From positions 14,883,856 to 14,947,855 of the forward strand of contig NC_079368.1 of NCBI RefSeq assembly GCF_021018895.1: a stretch of DNA of 64,000 nucleotides. Reading direction: 5' to 3'. Below the pieces are notes generated by a model. It worked only from the letters and a program-made list of their open reading frames with translations, was not told the DNA's origin and ran no database searches. The first letter of the stretch is position 1; every line of letters begins with the position of its first letter. A program made the position numbers and the translations under genes. The stretch is from Seriola aureovittata (Eukaryota; Chordata; Actinopteri; Carangiformes; Carangidae). This document shows positions 13,990 through 43,631 of this stretch, piece after piece.

Positions 13990-14330
13990 AGCAGTGGCAT
14001 GGAGGTTGGAGTGGAAAAGACATTGGGGAAAGTAAGAGAGAAGAGGACATGATTAGTAGAATAAGATTAGGTCATACCAAACTAATTCATCGTTACATCT
14101 CATTGGAAAACATGCATCTGGAAACTGACATATGCAATCAAAAGGAGACTGTGGAACATGTGTTTTTTGTCTGCCCAAAATATGAAAATGAGAGGGACCT
14201 ATCAAAGACTCAGTTGGAACAACAACGGATCAAATGCGTGGATCTTTCAGCTATTTTTACAAAAAAAAAATCCTGGGAAAGATGTTTTGAATCATATTTT
14301 TATTTACCTAAATGACACTGGATTGATAAC
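13990..14330 (+). mobile_element. Non-LTR retrotransposon (LINE) 3' fragment: RNase H / C-terminal region
   Basis: The plus-strand frame covering 14049-14315 reads through RIRLGHTKLIHRYI, then ETVEHVFFVCPKYENER. This RLRLGHT ... VEHVL-x-CP-x-Y-x-ER pattern is the tail found after the RNase H domain of teleost I-clade-type LINE ORF2 proteins. The same frame is open upstream to about 14010 with an acidic/basic linker. Endonuclease and reverse transcriptase parts are absent nearby, so this is a 5'-truncated dead copy, the usual form for LINE insertions. Clade assignment is from memory of motif shape only. Confidence 0.65.
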
Positions 14331-14939
14331 AGGAACACCAGGACTCAGCAGTAGACGGTGATAATGATCCATATGGTTGCAACTGGCCATTAAAACAAAT
14401 AAGAGGAACAAGAAGAGAAGCAGTGGTGCGCAGTGACTTTAACAGATAGGGAAGCAGAGCCAAGTTGCCAACTAATATGGTCCAGACTAAAACTTACCTT
14501 TTCATGACAGTAGTAGTAGCAAATTAAATTCAGGGCCTGTCCTGTCTCATGATCTTGCTGCTCTCTGCCTGGAAAACTTCACCTTTCTCCTTCCTGGCTG
14601 AAAAAGTTTTGGATTATTTTTCTCAACAGACAGTTAACGCATCAAAAGTGCACTATGGAGGAAAGATTGTCACATCTATGGTAATCTTCAGCATGTTTAC
14701 TTATTAGCTGACAATGACACACTTCAGTGACAATGCAGAATCCTGCATTTACCTGTCTGAATGTTGTTAACCTTCCCTGGCTCGTAGTCTGGACTCAGGA
14801 CTGTAGTTGGCAAGCACGGGGGAGATGCGGGAACATGGGTCGTGAGGAGGGAATTTATTTACTGACAAACAGCCTAAAGTGCACAAACATGAAAACTGTA
14901 GGTTCACAGCTATAATGCTAACTACTAGCTAAGCTAACT

Positions 14940-15420
14940 AGCTAACTTCTGCTCCGATCGCCAGCCTCACCGCTCTCTCTCCCGCTACGCACACCACCTA
15001 CGTACTGAGTTATTCGTGAAAGGCGCCGCTCTATCTGTGTAACAATATTCGGTCTAAAACTTCTCAAACTTACAGCAGATCTTACACAGAGACGATAAAT
15101 CATTGTAATTTACTGGTTTACTTGCTTCTGGTTCCTTCTGGTTTTCACACACAAGTCTGCGCGTGCGTAGAATATTGCAATATCCTAACTGATTTAAAGA
15201 AACCTCGACTGGGATATGTACTGACCATAGTCTCTATATATAACAGGTATATGTCGTACATATCTTGAGCTTGAGTTAACCACATGCCAATTATTTCAAA
15301 ATGCTCTCGAGACGAGGGAACCCAAAGTGCTAAAAGGCTAACTAATTTCCGAGTTGTAGGACTCATTACTGCAGCATTCTCTGCCGCCATCACGTTTTTA
15401 GTCGACCATATTTAAAGTAA
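14940..15420 (-). other. CpG-richer block with an 82-codon minus-strand ORF of unknown nature
   Basis: This segment has more CpG than its surroundings (tacgcac, cgtacg, gtgaaaggcgccgctc and others). On the minus strand an ORF from 15393 to 15145 opens with ATGATGGCGGCAGAGAATGC; ATGGCGGC resembles a YY1-type start-site motif of TATA-less promoters. The peptide (MMAAENAAVMSPTTRKLV...) matches nothing I recognise and no continuing exons are evident to the left. It could be the first exon of a non-conserved transcript, a lncRNA promoter, or part of a transposon. Only the composition and the ORF are observed. Confidence 0.3.
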
Positions 15421-17142
15421 GAAGGGCGGGCTATTCACGTGGATACCATCATCTCAATGGCAGAATAATGAGATGACTACAGTGTGAACTGATTTTAAAA
15501 GAGAAATCATTATTTTTGGTATTACTATGATAGGTCACCTCAGTACAGTGTAGGCTTATCACTATTATATTATCTGATGTTCGTCACAACTCATTATAAA
15601 ACAGTCATTGTCATTTTTCCCCTACTCACTATCATGTTTGACAGAAGGTACTCTAGTTCCACATAGACCATACAATGGATAGTGATCAGGGACAGTGGCT
15701 GTTTGTTATGGTTATCGACCTTATCAGCACCTTCAGAAGAAACAGGGTGAACTGTTTTTTTTATTAGTGTTACTTGTGTGGTGAGTCAGCTTAAATGAAA
15801 GAAAATGTATCTTATTTCTAAAGTTTGCTTTGGACTTTCCAACTCTTAACAGGAATTCCCAATGTTGATCTAGCATGGCTCTATAAATCATTATCACTGA
15901 TTCTCTGTCAGAACCTACCACACACTTAAGAATTTTGTTTTGGCAATTTCTTTTTATATCCCAATTTCATGTATTTTGTGTTGTCTATACCCATATCCAG
16001 ATTCAGTACAGAGTCCATTGCTGAGCACCACCGCCTAAAACCACTCTGATATGACACAAAGTAACCCCTTTTTTCTAAGGGATTGCTTTTATGTTTTTTT
16101 GTTGATTCGTTGAAACTGTTTGATGAGGTGTTGATTCAACTGTATGTTCATTTTGGTAAGACTGCAGTTTGTGGTGCTGTTGAATCGTGTTGCACTTTAC
16201 TCAGTGTTGATTATATATTTTTGCCCACGCCATTTTTATCACACACATGGAATTGTTTACAACAAACTCTCAAGATGCACACGGTCAATACCCCTGGACA
16301 ATTGAAGGCAGTGATCTCAAACCACCTCAAAGCAAATGCTTTCACTGAGTATTGTCCTCCTTTGAATCTCTATGCAAATGAAGGAAACCTCAATGATCTT
16401 TGAGGCTTGAATAAATAAATGAAATATCAGTGAGGGTTGGCTACATGACAGAAAAACATCTCTATATAGTGCTGTACAGTTCAACAGTATCATGATTTCC
16501 AAAATGATCATAAAGTTGAGTCAGCACTGCTCTAAAGTGGCATGATAACAACACAAAAGTATCAAATTGAGATTGTAATTATAAAAAATATTATAACAAA
16601 TAATTATAAAAACACAGGTTAAAGTCTTTTTAATTTGGTTTGTAGGACTTTCAGGAGGATGTACATGTTACTAAATGAGAGAAGAACTTTAATTTGGACA
16701 TCTGCATCTTATTAAAAATGTGTGTCTACTACAGTATGTGTAGTGTGTGTGTGTAGTGCGGTGATGTGGGCAGTAGATGGCGCCACTGTTATTCCCTGTC
16801 AGTTTGGGGCCAAACCTCGGTTTTCTCCTGCTTCCAGGTGCTGCAGCTGGGCCCTTCCGCTCTCCGTACAGGAATTTGTAGACTGCATTACGTCAGTTAC
16901 CCTGCCAGCGGCTAGAAAGCACCTCCGTCCAAGAGAATTTAGGTTACTTATTTTCTGCGGAGAATTAAAGTGATTTGTGTGGGTCTTTTTCCCCCTCACT
17001 CTTACTCAGACTTTGGAGTTTGGGAATCCTGGCCGGGCGACGAAGAGGAATGAAACTTTGAAGCGGCGCATCACAGCTCTCCTTCTTCAGTATGAGACGT
17101 TTGTAAAAGTATTTGAAAATCGACGACACTCTCAGAAAGTAG
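15421..17142 (+). promoter_or_regulatory. limk2 upstream region and 5' UTR
   Basis: The sequence ahead of the limk2 start codon becomes GC-richer from about 16760 (ggcgccactg, ctcttactcagactttggag, ggccgggcgacgaagagg), as expected for the core promoter and first exon of a broadly expressed gene. No TATA box is obvious. A short interrupted GT tract lies at about 16738-16757. The transcription start cannot be placed from sequence alone. Confidence 0.4.
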
Positions 17143-33750
<16,608 letters not shown>

Positions 33751-34905
33751 GACCTGTGCCTCCCTTATTTGACCCCTCTAAACTGCTGCACTAATACTGT
33801 GGATGTGAAAAAGAGGAAAACTGCATCGAACCCGAGCCATATTAGAACTGGATAACCTGAGGTAGCTGGACCTTGTTCTCCCTGTGTAGGACCTTTACTC
33901 TAAAAGTTTCACTCAACTGCAATGTGAGAGGAAAGACGCATTTCAAAAAAAAGTTGTTGGTTACTAATTCTTTTTTTTTTTTTTTTCAAGCCTTCTCAGC
34001 CCCCATTCAATGCACACAGGGTTTTACTAATGTTTACTGTGTATAGAGACAAAATGCAACTTTCTGTTATCCTGTCCCTGACTTTTATAAAGTGGGAAAA
34101 CCTGAGTGAGTCTGGCATGTGACAGCTGTTTTGTTTTCCTGGCTCTGAAGTTGTTGTTTGCCATGTGTGGAATGCACAGATCAGTCCTTGTCCAGAGGAG
34201 GACTCACTTCACTGCAGCAGCAAAGAAAACAAAGAGGCTTGAAAGTTAAGCTGATGATTGACATGTCCAAGTAAACAGAGGGCAGGTCTTGAAGAAAACA
34301 GGAGCAGGCAGTGAAAGCAAAACAACCACTGACCCCAAATAGTTTCATCACTCTGACATTTGGCACAAGATGGCGAAGGAATGTTCGGATTATTATTATT
34401 TTTTTGTTTAAGCACCACTGACATTATTATTGACAAGATGGTTACAAGTATGGTTCCGTACTTTGTAGTCTAATGATTTTAATTAATTATCATCTTAGAA
34501 TGATGAATTAACACTATTTAGATTTTGACATTTTGTTCAAAGTTTCTATCGAACTCCAGATGCCTTTTTTAAAAGACAGGGCAGAAGCTGTTCTGGAAAA
34601 GAAGGGCTCTCATTAATAATTACCAGATGTAACCATGCAAGAGTTGACCATAAAAAGTGGCCTTGTACAGAAGAACTGGATTTTTATTCTTAAGCAATGT
34701 AAATAAATATGTACATATTATGCCTCTAATTGGACATCATTTTCTAATGGGATCTCTAGATTTGTAGATTTTTAGACATTTCGTCAACAATGGACGTTTT
34801 TACCTGTTTTGCTATCGCCATGCAAGGTACTGACGACCAGTTGTAACCACTATTATTTATATCACTTTAGTATTTCATAAATAAACCTTCAGAAAATTTC
34901 CTTTT
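33751..34905 (+). other. limk2 3' UTR with poly(A) signals
   Basis: This follows the limk2 stop codon (TAG, 33748-33750). Two AATAAA hexamers lie at 34702-34707 and 34880-34885, giving likely alternative 3' ends near 34.72 and 34.90 kb. Several small ORFs here on both strands are short and unconserved in appearance. Confidence 0.6.
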
Positions 34906-35700
34906 TATTGTCATTCTTCAGTTTTGCATGTCAGGAAATGCGTTAGAAACAGCTCTTCTGCTACAGTTCAGGACCAAAGTTAAATCATTTATAGATCTGT
35001 ACTGACCTTAAAACACATGCTGCAACGTATCGGCCATCAGATATGAAAGGAAGATGAAATCAGTTCACAGCAAAAAATGACAAACTAAGATTATTGTGTT
35101 TTCAGTGAAGTAATTTAATGGACAAATGATTAATAGATAAATACTTGTATTTTTTACTATTGCTTATCCTAAATGATAACTAGGTGGAGTGACAAAATAT
35201 TTAATTGTTTAATATTAATTAAATGAAAATTAATCATTGACTGTAATTTAGACCTCTACTTTTAGCACCTTGGAGTAGAGCTGTGGATAAAAACAACAAA
35301 TATTTTCAATTGACAATTGATTGTCAAAATTACTCTCATATCCAATTAAAAATAATTAGAAAAATTCAAGTGTGTCACTGTTAGAGTTTATGTGAAAGTC
35401 ACTGAATAGAATCCAGAGAACCAAACTCTTTTGTCACAGGTTGATGTTTTTCTGTAGCTTCAGACGCCTCTCAAATATATTTGTCCCAGTGGTACTTCTT
35501 ACTTTATTATCTTCACCTGCTTTCTCTGGTGACTCCAATGACTGAGTCAATGTATTTATAGGAACTGCCAACAGAGGGAGCCGGTGCAAAAAAAAAAAAA
35601 AAAAAGGAGACATAACAGCCCAAACATTCCTGCTGTGTTATGTTGTTCTAGTCTGCTTCTGTCATTTTAAATATACAGACTTCATCACACCATAATGTCT
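34906..35700. other. Intergenic gap between convergent limk2 and pik3ip1
   Basis: About 0.8 kb of AT-rich sequence separates the two 3' ends. It contains an A-run at 35588-35605 and a stretch at about 35100-35360 with aaattaatcattgactg-like text, which may be another decayed copy of the AT-rich dispersed repeat seen at 19740 and 51525. No gene. Confidence 0.4.
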
Positions 35701-37275
35701 GTGCTTGATGTTTTATTTCAGTCTCAGCGGTGAAAATCTGCATTCATACAAATACAAGTACTAAATTCAAATGCTGAACAACAGTATTGTGAACACATTG
35801 CGTATATGAAGAAAGTAATCACAGCCAGCGCACAGACACTTGAAATAATGGAGCAGCCGTAACCAAAAATTACCAGTGATGTGGATCCAGCAGCAATCAC
35901 AAAACAAGATTGTCAGGAGTGATGATTGATAAACAAACTGGAAATATACTGGGAAGTAACAATGTCTCATGGGCATCGACAAACTAAAATCCTGTTGTCC
36001 ATGTTTTTTAGGCAGGTATTTTCTAAATGTCTTCTTCAACGAGTAGTTCTACTTTTTAAGATGCAGAAAAAGAGGCCCCTCAATACAAACATACAGCAGG
36101 TTACCGTGTACATGCATTCATGTTTTCGAATGAACACCACCAAACTTTGGACTGTTTCTATTCTACTACACTCCCTCCACTCTCTACCCTGAAGCATCAA
36201 GTGCATGACTCAAATGTCTGAATCTAATCTAGGCACCAGGCTTCTTCAGCACTTCAACACACACACATACACACACTGTCCTACTCTGCAAAGACAAGAT
36301 TTCAGACTTTCTCTTTCTCACCCCATCTGCTCTGTGTTGTGGCAGTGCTATTTTGTCCTGAGGACTAACTACTGTCTCTCATGCTTCCTGAGAGCACTCT
36401 GTATTTCCTGTCACTCCTTAACCTGTAGAAGAAAAGGGCAAGTCCTCTTTCATATCTGCCAATGGCCGCTGTCGTGCTTTGTAACTGCATTGGTCTGTCA
36501 GTCAAGTACAAAAAGAAAAAAAAGATTTATCTGGGAAAAGATAAACAAGTACATTCAGAAGTATCATGCTAAGGCAATTTCTGAGTTGGAGGCCTTCCCT
36601 TGTCTTCAGTGGGTCTGTTTTACCTCATGTTCGCGCATCCTGTCTCAGAGGAGGATGGCTATTTTTGGACACACATCTGTGCCACCAGTGTGTCTCAGAG
36701 ACAAACCAGTCACATTTTTTTTGTCAACGTTTCCCTCGACACAGCCAGTGGGTCAGCATAAAGGAAAATCAACCACATATTCATCATGTAACGACACCTC
36801 CTGTGGAGAGCACCTCTCCCACACGGAAACATACTAAAAAAAAACAAAACATTACCCCAATCCAAACACCATCTCTTTACAAAGAACCATTATAAACACA
36901 TATTCTCCAACGTCCATTTGACTAGATATTATACTACATATTCATACTGTTATTTAGGGGGGCAGCCCATCAAATCTATCAAATATGAATAGTAAAGACC
37001 TCATGATACATAACAACAGATTGACCTTAATGGTTTCTAGTTGTTAAGACTGTGCCCATTGTGTGTCATCTTATCGTTTTTGTGCCCCAGATGTATAAAA
37101 CCTTAAGGAAACAGGACACAGCATTCAGTTCAAGTCTTTGGAGCGAAGACGACTCCCCTTCTCCTTTTTAAAAACAGAAGTTACTCAGGGAGGTGGAAAG
37201 GAGAAACGGGGAGATGGGAGTGTTTTGGTCCACAAAAAACATATCACAGTCCTGTTTGAGGACTACACATGCTGC
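35700..37275 (-). other. pik3ip1 3' UTR (probable)
   Basis: This lies directly downstream of the pik3ip1 stop (37276-37278 on the minus strand). A reverse-complement AATAAA (TTTATT at 35712-35717) could end a UTR of about 1.5 kb; mammalian PIK3IP1 also has a long 3' UTR. A 210-codon plus-strand ORF crosses this interval but looks like chance. Confidence 0.45.
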
Positions 37276-40200
37276 TCATGCTCCAGGGGTACCAGCTTGC
37301 TGACCCATGAGGGGGTCCCCGCCCTCCTCCACACTCTCCTGGACGGGGGTTGTCTCGTGCTCTGCTGTGATTACAATGGTGTTCTCATCGACCAGCTCAC
37401 AGGTGGGGTTGGAGAAAGCCGACAGGGGTAGGGTGATCCTCTGCATCTCGCGCTCATACACTCGCTGGTCATGCTGCTTCTTTAAGTCTCGACCCCTAAA
37501 CAGCAACACACAAAGGAGGTTCATTAAGATTTCAAGTTTTCTCTGTTTTGGTCTCCACCAACTCTTTAGCTGCTAAATGCTCCACCATGTTCAACAGCTA
37601 GTCACTAACTGTGTGTGTCTGCTGTTTGAAGCTGAGCAGGTTTACCAACTGTGGTTTATCAGAGATTTCCTACTCCAAACAGCTGCCTGCTGTGGCTGAA
37701 AACGATAGTATGAGCGTGGTAAGAGTGAAAGTTTTGGATGAAAAAAAACAAAACAAGGAGCTGAAAGAAGCTAAATTACTCTGTTGAACTGTAGAATTAT
37801 GTGTTGCTCAATTCCTCCTCACAAACAAGTAGTCATGTGATATTCCAATAAAGTGATGTTATTCTAAACAATTTAATTAATACTGAGTTAAAGATCAAAG
37901 CTATCATGCAAATTACCAGTGTGTAAAAATGTAGTTTGCTGGTATTATAATAAACATAGCGCTTATAATAATGCCCTCAGTAATCTTGTAGCAGTGTTTT
38001 TGGGGGCCACCCAAGCTAAATATTCGTGATAAGTAGCTTCTGATAACATACTGTATGTAGATTACGGCCTGTTATAACAAGTGCCTGGCCTGTAACAAAG
38101 TCGAGGGACAGATGGTGAAAGGGAACAGGGAGCCGACAAGCTGGCGAGGAGTTTATCTACTCCAAGGCAACACAGTGATGGGACACAGCATGAGGCTGCT
38201 TTCTACTGATCTGCAGACAAAACAGGCCAATATATTCTTGGACTCAAAATACCTCCTACTCACCTGCTCCAGTGCAGCACATTGTGCAACTCAAACGGAA
38301 ACACCGCATATCACCACCAATTCTTTACACAAAAGGTGTGGTTACTTTTAGTTTGAACTGTATCTGGGGTTTTTTCAGTTCCTCTGCTTTCTCACGATCC
38401 CCAAAAACCTTTTTGCTTAGATTAATACCACTCTCGCGTCTGTCCAGTATGTAGTTAGCCAGCGGTTAGTTGGCTTAGCTTAGCATAAAGACTGGAAACA
38501 GAGGGAAAGCCTGGCTCTGTCTGACGGTAACAAAATCTACCTGAAAGCACCTCTAAAGCTCAATATTTAACATGTCGTCTCTCGTTTGATTAAGGTTAGC
38601 TTTTATTTTAGGTTATGTCCCAAACAATTTCTTCACCAAGACCAGAAACTTTCATGGAGCTAGTTGCCTGGCAAAGTACCCAGGATTGCTGTTCCCCCAT
38701 TTCCAGTCTTCCTGTTAAGCTACCAAATGACACAGGGTAAAAACTCTTGGCCATCACTGCGGAGCCTCGGGCTTGTCAGGGTGCTATTTGCTCAAGTGGA
38801 TGGGAAGCCTGCAAGGGATCAGCATCCTTGTCAATACAGGACCTACTCCCACTGGTCGGTTGAGAGCTCCCAGTGGGGATATAGTATGAACCTCTGCACA
38901 CACTACACCTCTACACCCTCTGCCCTAGAGGGCAAAGAATCATTTATATTGCAGGAGGCACACAGTAGTCTACGGCCACTCCTGGCCTGTGGAGGGGCAG
39001 CTGAATTACGACGAATACAAGCATGCATGCAGCACATCTATCACATTACCGAGGGTGATGTCACTGTATCCTGAGAGCAGGTATAAACCCTCTGACATAA
39101 TATGCTGCGCCTCCTTATTAATAATCACCTCCTAAAAATAGAAAACAAATACAGGGGCACTGCTAATCAGATTTGACAGCCAAGAACAGATCTGTAAGGG
39201 TCATTTTGTGCTGTGCCAAAGGGAATCAGAGCAGAGTGCCCCTCTTTCACAAAGCTGGGCCCATCATTTTAAATATTACATAACTGCAGCGAATGTGAGG
39301 GCTTCTCCATCCCATCCAACCCTTCCTCCACGCTCTCTTCTCTTTCAAGAATATAAAATAAGAATGCTTAAAATAGACTGCAGGCACTTCATTTGCTGCC
39401 ACGTCCCTCCGCATGCTCTGTTGTGGTTGTTGTAAAAAAAATAAAGTAAAAAAAAGATATTAAAATGGCTGCATTACATCCAAGTGGAACAACGGAGAGC
39501 ATTGTTGGGGAATGTGAACAACAGCTGATGCCCTAAACTCAAGAGACCATTAACACACATGCTATTATGTGGTACAACTAAACATACTGGCATTCGTCCC
39601 GCACATCTCGAAGCTATCAACAGCGCTGCATGTGCCAGAACAGGAATGCAAGAAGGATCTACAGCATCACATTTTTGCTTTTCACAGTTACGGCAGATGT
39701 ATGCCATGTAATGATGACGTCCTGGAAATAAATAAATAAATAAATAAATAAACGCTCTATACTGGGTCCTCTTTCATAATGTTCCTATATTCCTGAACTA
39801 AATTTGATGATTTTGCTGTGATTTAGATACTGACCTCTTGTAGAAGTAGCCAAATGTGATGCCTACACCAAGGACGATTATAATCGCCATCATGAGTATG
39901 CCAAGGACGTAGCCTGAAAAACAAATTAAGAACATAAGTTAGTGTGTACCACCAATATCATATCATACATGTCGTCAGAGTAACAATAAACTACAACATA
40001 CCGAGTGTGCCAAGGTCCTTTTTCTTTTTGGGTCCTGTGCGCACCCGCTGGCTGATTCCCATCACCGGCTGCACCGCAGCAACTTCTCCCTGAGAAGGTC
40101 CCGACTTGGCCGCCTGAAAGCTCTCCGTGGAGGGAGTGGTTCCTGTTCGAGTGAGGGATCCGGCCTCTGCTGGCACAGTCGAGCCTTGTTCTAAAATCAC

Positions 40201-42975
40201 AATTAAACAATGCCGGTTTTAAAAACAACAGTGTTAAATGACTTTTAATTGAAGACACTGTGAGTTGTGTTTGTGTTGATCAAAGTAAAATATGTCCTTC
40301 AGATACAGGTCAGTTTTAGCCATATACAATCTTTATTTAATTGTGACCGGTAACTACTTTACTCATTTTTATTTCTCTAGTCCACCTCAATCATCCTGTG
40401 CAGAATACTCTCTCCACAACTGTAACCATTTGTAGAAAATTTGATTACAGAGATTAGGCAAAATGACAAAACTAGGCCACTATAGATTTGTACATCAGAT
40501 ATTGTACTGCATACCATCAGATATTTTGCGAACAAATCATTTATACCTTGTTATCTCTCCATTTAGTATTTTAGGGTGAATTAGAGCTTTATGGCTGTTT
40601 TATGTTTGGATTTTTATATGATTTTGATGATGAAGTATCTTTCTTGGTCAGTAACTAAATTGGCTGAATTAGCCAGAAGTTATTCTGTCCAAAAAACAAA
40701 AACAGCTTCCAGGAAAAAGATGTAAAAAGATGTAAAGTATTAACACAAACAGTTTACCCCTCAAATGTTATTACACCACATAACGCTGCAGGAATCCATT
40801 CTTTATGTTTATGGTCCTTAATCAGAATGATCTCTAACTGCATCGTCTTGTAGTTTTTATTAATGTTCTTTGATTATATTGTGTGTGAAGACACTTGATG
40901 CACTTAGAAAACACTTTGTCTTGATTTGACTTGACTAGAAGTGCATCATCTGGACCGTGTGGTTTCCAATTACTGTTGGTCCAACAACATCACCACTGAC
41001 GCAAAAACCTCCTCAACAGCAGGATGAACACTGCTCTCATGTAGCTGTTGGAACGTAAATCAGTTAGAGGTTTGACAAGCGCATGCGTTTTTCACATGTG
41101 CCAGACACATACAGGCTCTGCACGCTCCACTCTGCTTCATGAGACAGGAAGGTTCATCGGCAGATAACAGCAACTGCGCTTTAACTTTTTTTTTTTTCTC
41201 CACTTCCTTCTTACAAGTTGTTGTTTATCAACTCCCCAGAGTTAAAGAGCATGAAGTCATAAATTCAAGCAGCCAATCAGCTGCTGTCTCCAAGGGGAGA
41301 CTGTTCCTCTCTGCAAATGAGCTTTTAGGGTGTGGTCAACGCCTTTCTTGAAACTGATCTTTCTGCCATGTGACGGCAGGGCTTTGTTATTGTGTGACTT
41401 GGGTTGGTTCCCGAGACAAAAAGGAAACAAAGGGCAAAGTATACAAGACTTCTCAGAGCAGCTAAGTACTGACCAACTGACCTAATACAGACTAATACTC
41501 TTAACTGGGAAAAGTGAAAGTAAAGTAAATCAGTAACGCATCTGTCAAATGAGCACACGTTGTTTTTTTCTTTGTGGTAAAAGTTTTTTATTGGCCCATC
41601 AAAGTTTAAAACTTGGCTGCTTCCTCTCTCACCATTCTCTCTTTTTTGTGTTGAGTAATTGGGACATTTGCATAGCTACAAAAATTTCACCTCATTATTT
41701 TTCCCCTAGCATAGCCCACTTTTTTAAAATAATGAGAGGTTTACAGGGAAGAAAAAAAATAATTGCAGCATCAGCATCATCAAGAGAAGCTGCTGTTTCA
41801 GTGTTGTTTGTATTTAATTGGAATATGCATATTTATCTTTGCCTGGCCAGACTTTTATAGTTGGAGTTTTCTATATATGTCACACATGTTGATGCTACCT
41901 ACCTTCGCATGTGTCAATTGCACAGAACTGTTTCTGGACCGTCCCATCTGGGCCAGCAATGTAGCACCAAGGCCTCTCAGAGGAATCTGGGTTTCTGCAG
42001 TAATTGTGATCTCCAACACCTACAAGAGGAACGATAAAAACAGCACACGTCTGTTACAGATGCCTCATGGAAATACAGGTTTGTCTGTGTCTGTCTGCCT
42101 GTCCGTCCCTGCTGTGTGGGTAAACCACTGGATTCATTAATCATTAACACTACTTCATCACACTACAATGAACAGGCCACCATGAGCACAAAGACAGGAA
42201 ACAGCAGCTGCTGTATAAAAGACGCCATTTAACTCTATAAACACACAAATCAGTGCCGTGGTATCTGAAGTGTGGGCTGTAAATATCATTAATGTGTTTG
42301 TTGCTTCATGTTTGTGAGATTACTTGCAATCATGTGGTGTATGTTATGGCATTGTATCAAAATCTCAAAGACGTCAGAGGAGAGAGTTGCCCCTGTAAAA
42401 ACAATGTTGTACCCATCGACACAAGAAACATTTTAAACCGCCTGTCTTCATCGTGAACCCAACGCAGAGAAAACGAAGAGAGAAATCACAAGTTCATCTT
42501 TCATTTAATGGGACATTCCCCATCTGTATAAGAAGACACATCAGTTGAAGTAGTTTACCTGTCTGAGGATCAGGATGCATTTCAACATCATAGTCTCTGG
42601 AAATGTTGGACCAGTTTAGACAGGTCAGACCTGAGAAGGAGCTCTCTTGGACCCCTCTGTACTCCACACCATTGGATCTCATGCAGTCTGAGAATGACAT
42701 AAACATAAAAGAGATTGTACAATCAAAAAGAGGAGAAGAAAAAAAAATCATAAATATTATTATGCATGTAATTTGAATTAAACCAGACTGGATTGGGTGC
42801 AATTTTTTTGAACAACAAATGAGAATTTAAATGCAAAAAATAGTCCATAATTTGTCATTTTACCTTTTTGGTTTCCATTTGATGCACTGCTCTCCACCAT
42901 CGCCACGCTCAGGAAAACAACGTGCAAAGAGAGGAACATTTTGCAGAGCTGACGGAATGAATTCACCGACAACAT
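37276..42975 (-). CDS. pik3ip1: Phosphoinositide-3-kinase-interacting protein 1 (kringle transmembrane protein)
   Basis: Six exons join in frame to 281 aa (human 263): 42864-42975, 42559-42687, 41903-42019, 40002-40190, 39835-39913, 37276-37495. A hydrophobic signal peptide ([16 protein letters not shown]) is followed by one kringle domain (about 38-96) with conserved cysteines and the motifs HNYCRNPD and RPWCYI. Then comes a Thr/Ser/Pro-rich stalk ending [16 protein letters not shown], a transmembrane helix (about 184-208, [19 protein letters not shown]), and a cytosolic tail with [20 protein letters not shown] and [10 protein letters not shown], ending [12 protein letters not shown]. The family member binds the p110/p85 PI3K at the plasma membrane and damps PIP3 production; the tail resembles the p85 inter-SH2 region. 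Convergent adjacency with limk2 matches the mammalian locus order and supports the identity. Confidence 0.97.
38455..38720. repeat. Dispersed inverted-repeat element in pik3ip1 intron 5
   Basis: Contains cttagcataaagactggaaa (about 38477), gcctggctctgtctgacggt and aacatgtcgtctctcgtttg, then an inverted partial match (tttccagtcttcctgttaagc) at about 38700. It is the same family as 745-1000 and 5666-6070. No coding function. Confidence 0.55.
39726..39752 (+). repeat. (AAAT)n microsatellite
   Basis: Six to seven tandem AAAT/AATA units in pik3ip1 intron 5, about 80 bases from the transmembrane exon. Confidence 0.8.
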
Positions 42976-43158
42976 GGTGCGCCGATGTGCGTTTTTCCCC
43001 CTCTAAGAATTACAAAAAGGCAAATCAAATATGAAATGTTTATGAAGTGGATGAAGAGCCTGTGCTGCATGTGCATCAGACACACTGCTCCTCTCGCTGG
43101 AGTCCCAGCCCTTGTTTTTGTCAGAGGAGCTCAGCTTTCTTAGTAAACAGCCTTCAGT

Positions 43159-43184
43159 GGGAGGAGGAGGAGGAGGAGGAGGAG
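43159..43184 (+). repeat. (GGA)n microsatellite upstream of pik3ip1
   Basis: Eight tandem GGA units about 190 bases 5' of the pik3ip1 ATG, probably in the promoter or 5' UTR. On the minus (transcript) strand it is a TCC run. Confidence 0.8.
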
Positions 43185-43236
43185 CTCCCCTTTGCAGTAC
43201 AAACCTCAAGGTCCTAAAGCCTCACCGGCTTCTCAC

Positions 43237-43351
<115 letters not shown>

Positions 43352-43631
43352 CAAAAAAACACACACAGGAAAGATAATCAACTGAAAACAGTCTGGCAAC
43401 TTATCATGGCGTGCAGCCTTGTGAGAAGAAGCACATCGTCAAAACAGTCAGCATGGAAAGTCAAGGAAGTTCATCCACATTTTTTAAGATAAGAAAAAAA
43501 AAGGTTCTGGTTGCTTCCATAATCCACTGTCTTAACTTTTTTTGCTTTTTCCTCTTCCCTGCCCAGGAATTATTCCCAAGCTTATTACATTTTCTGTGGC
43601 AGTCTATAAATAGCTGCTCTTCTTTCCATTT

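Noticed and set aside
36205..36837. A 210-codon plus-strand ORF, the longest unexplained one between limk2 and pik3ip1
   Set aside because: It lies opposite the likely pik3ip1 3' UTR, has irregular cysteine- and serine-rich composition with no domain or family resemblance, and no splice context. Length alone is compatible with chance.
38664..39074. 136-codon plus-strand ORF in pik3ip1 intron 5
   Set aside because: No recognisable motif, begins within a dispersed repeat, and lies antisense to an intron.
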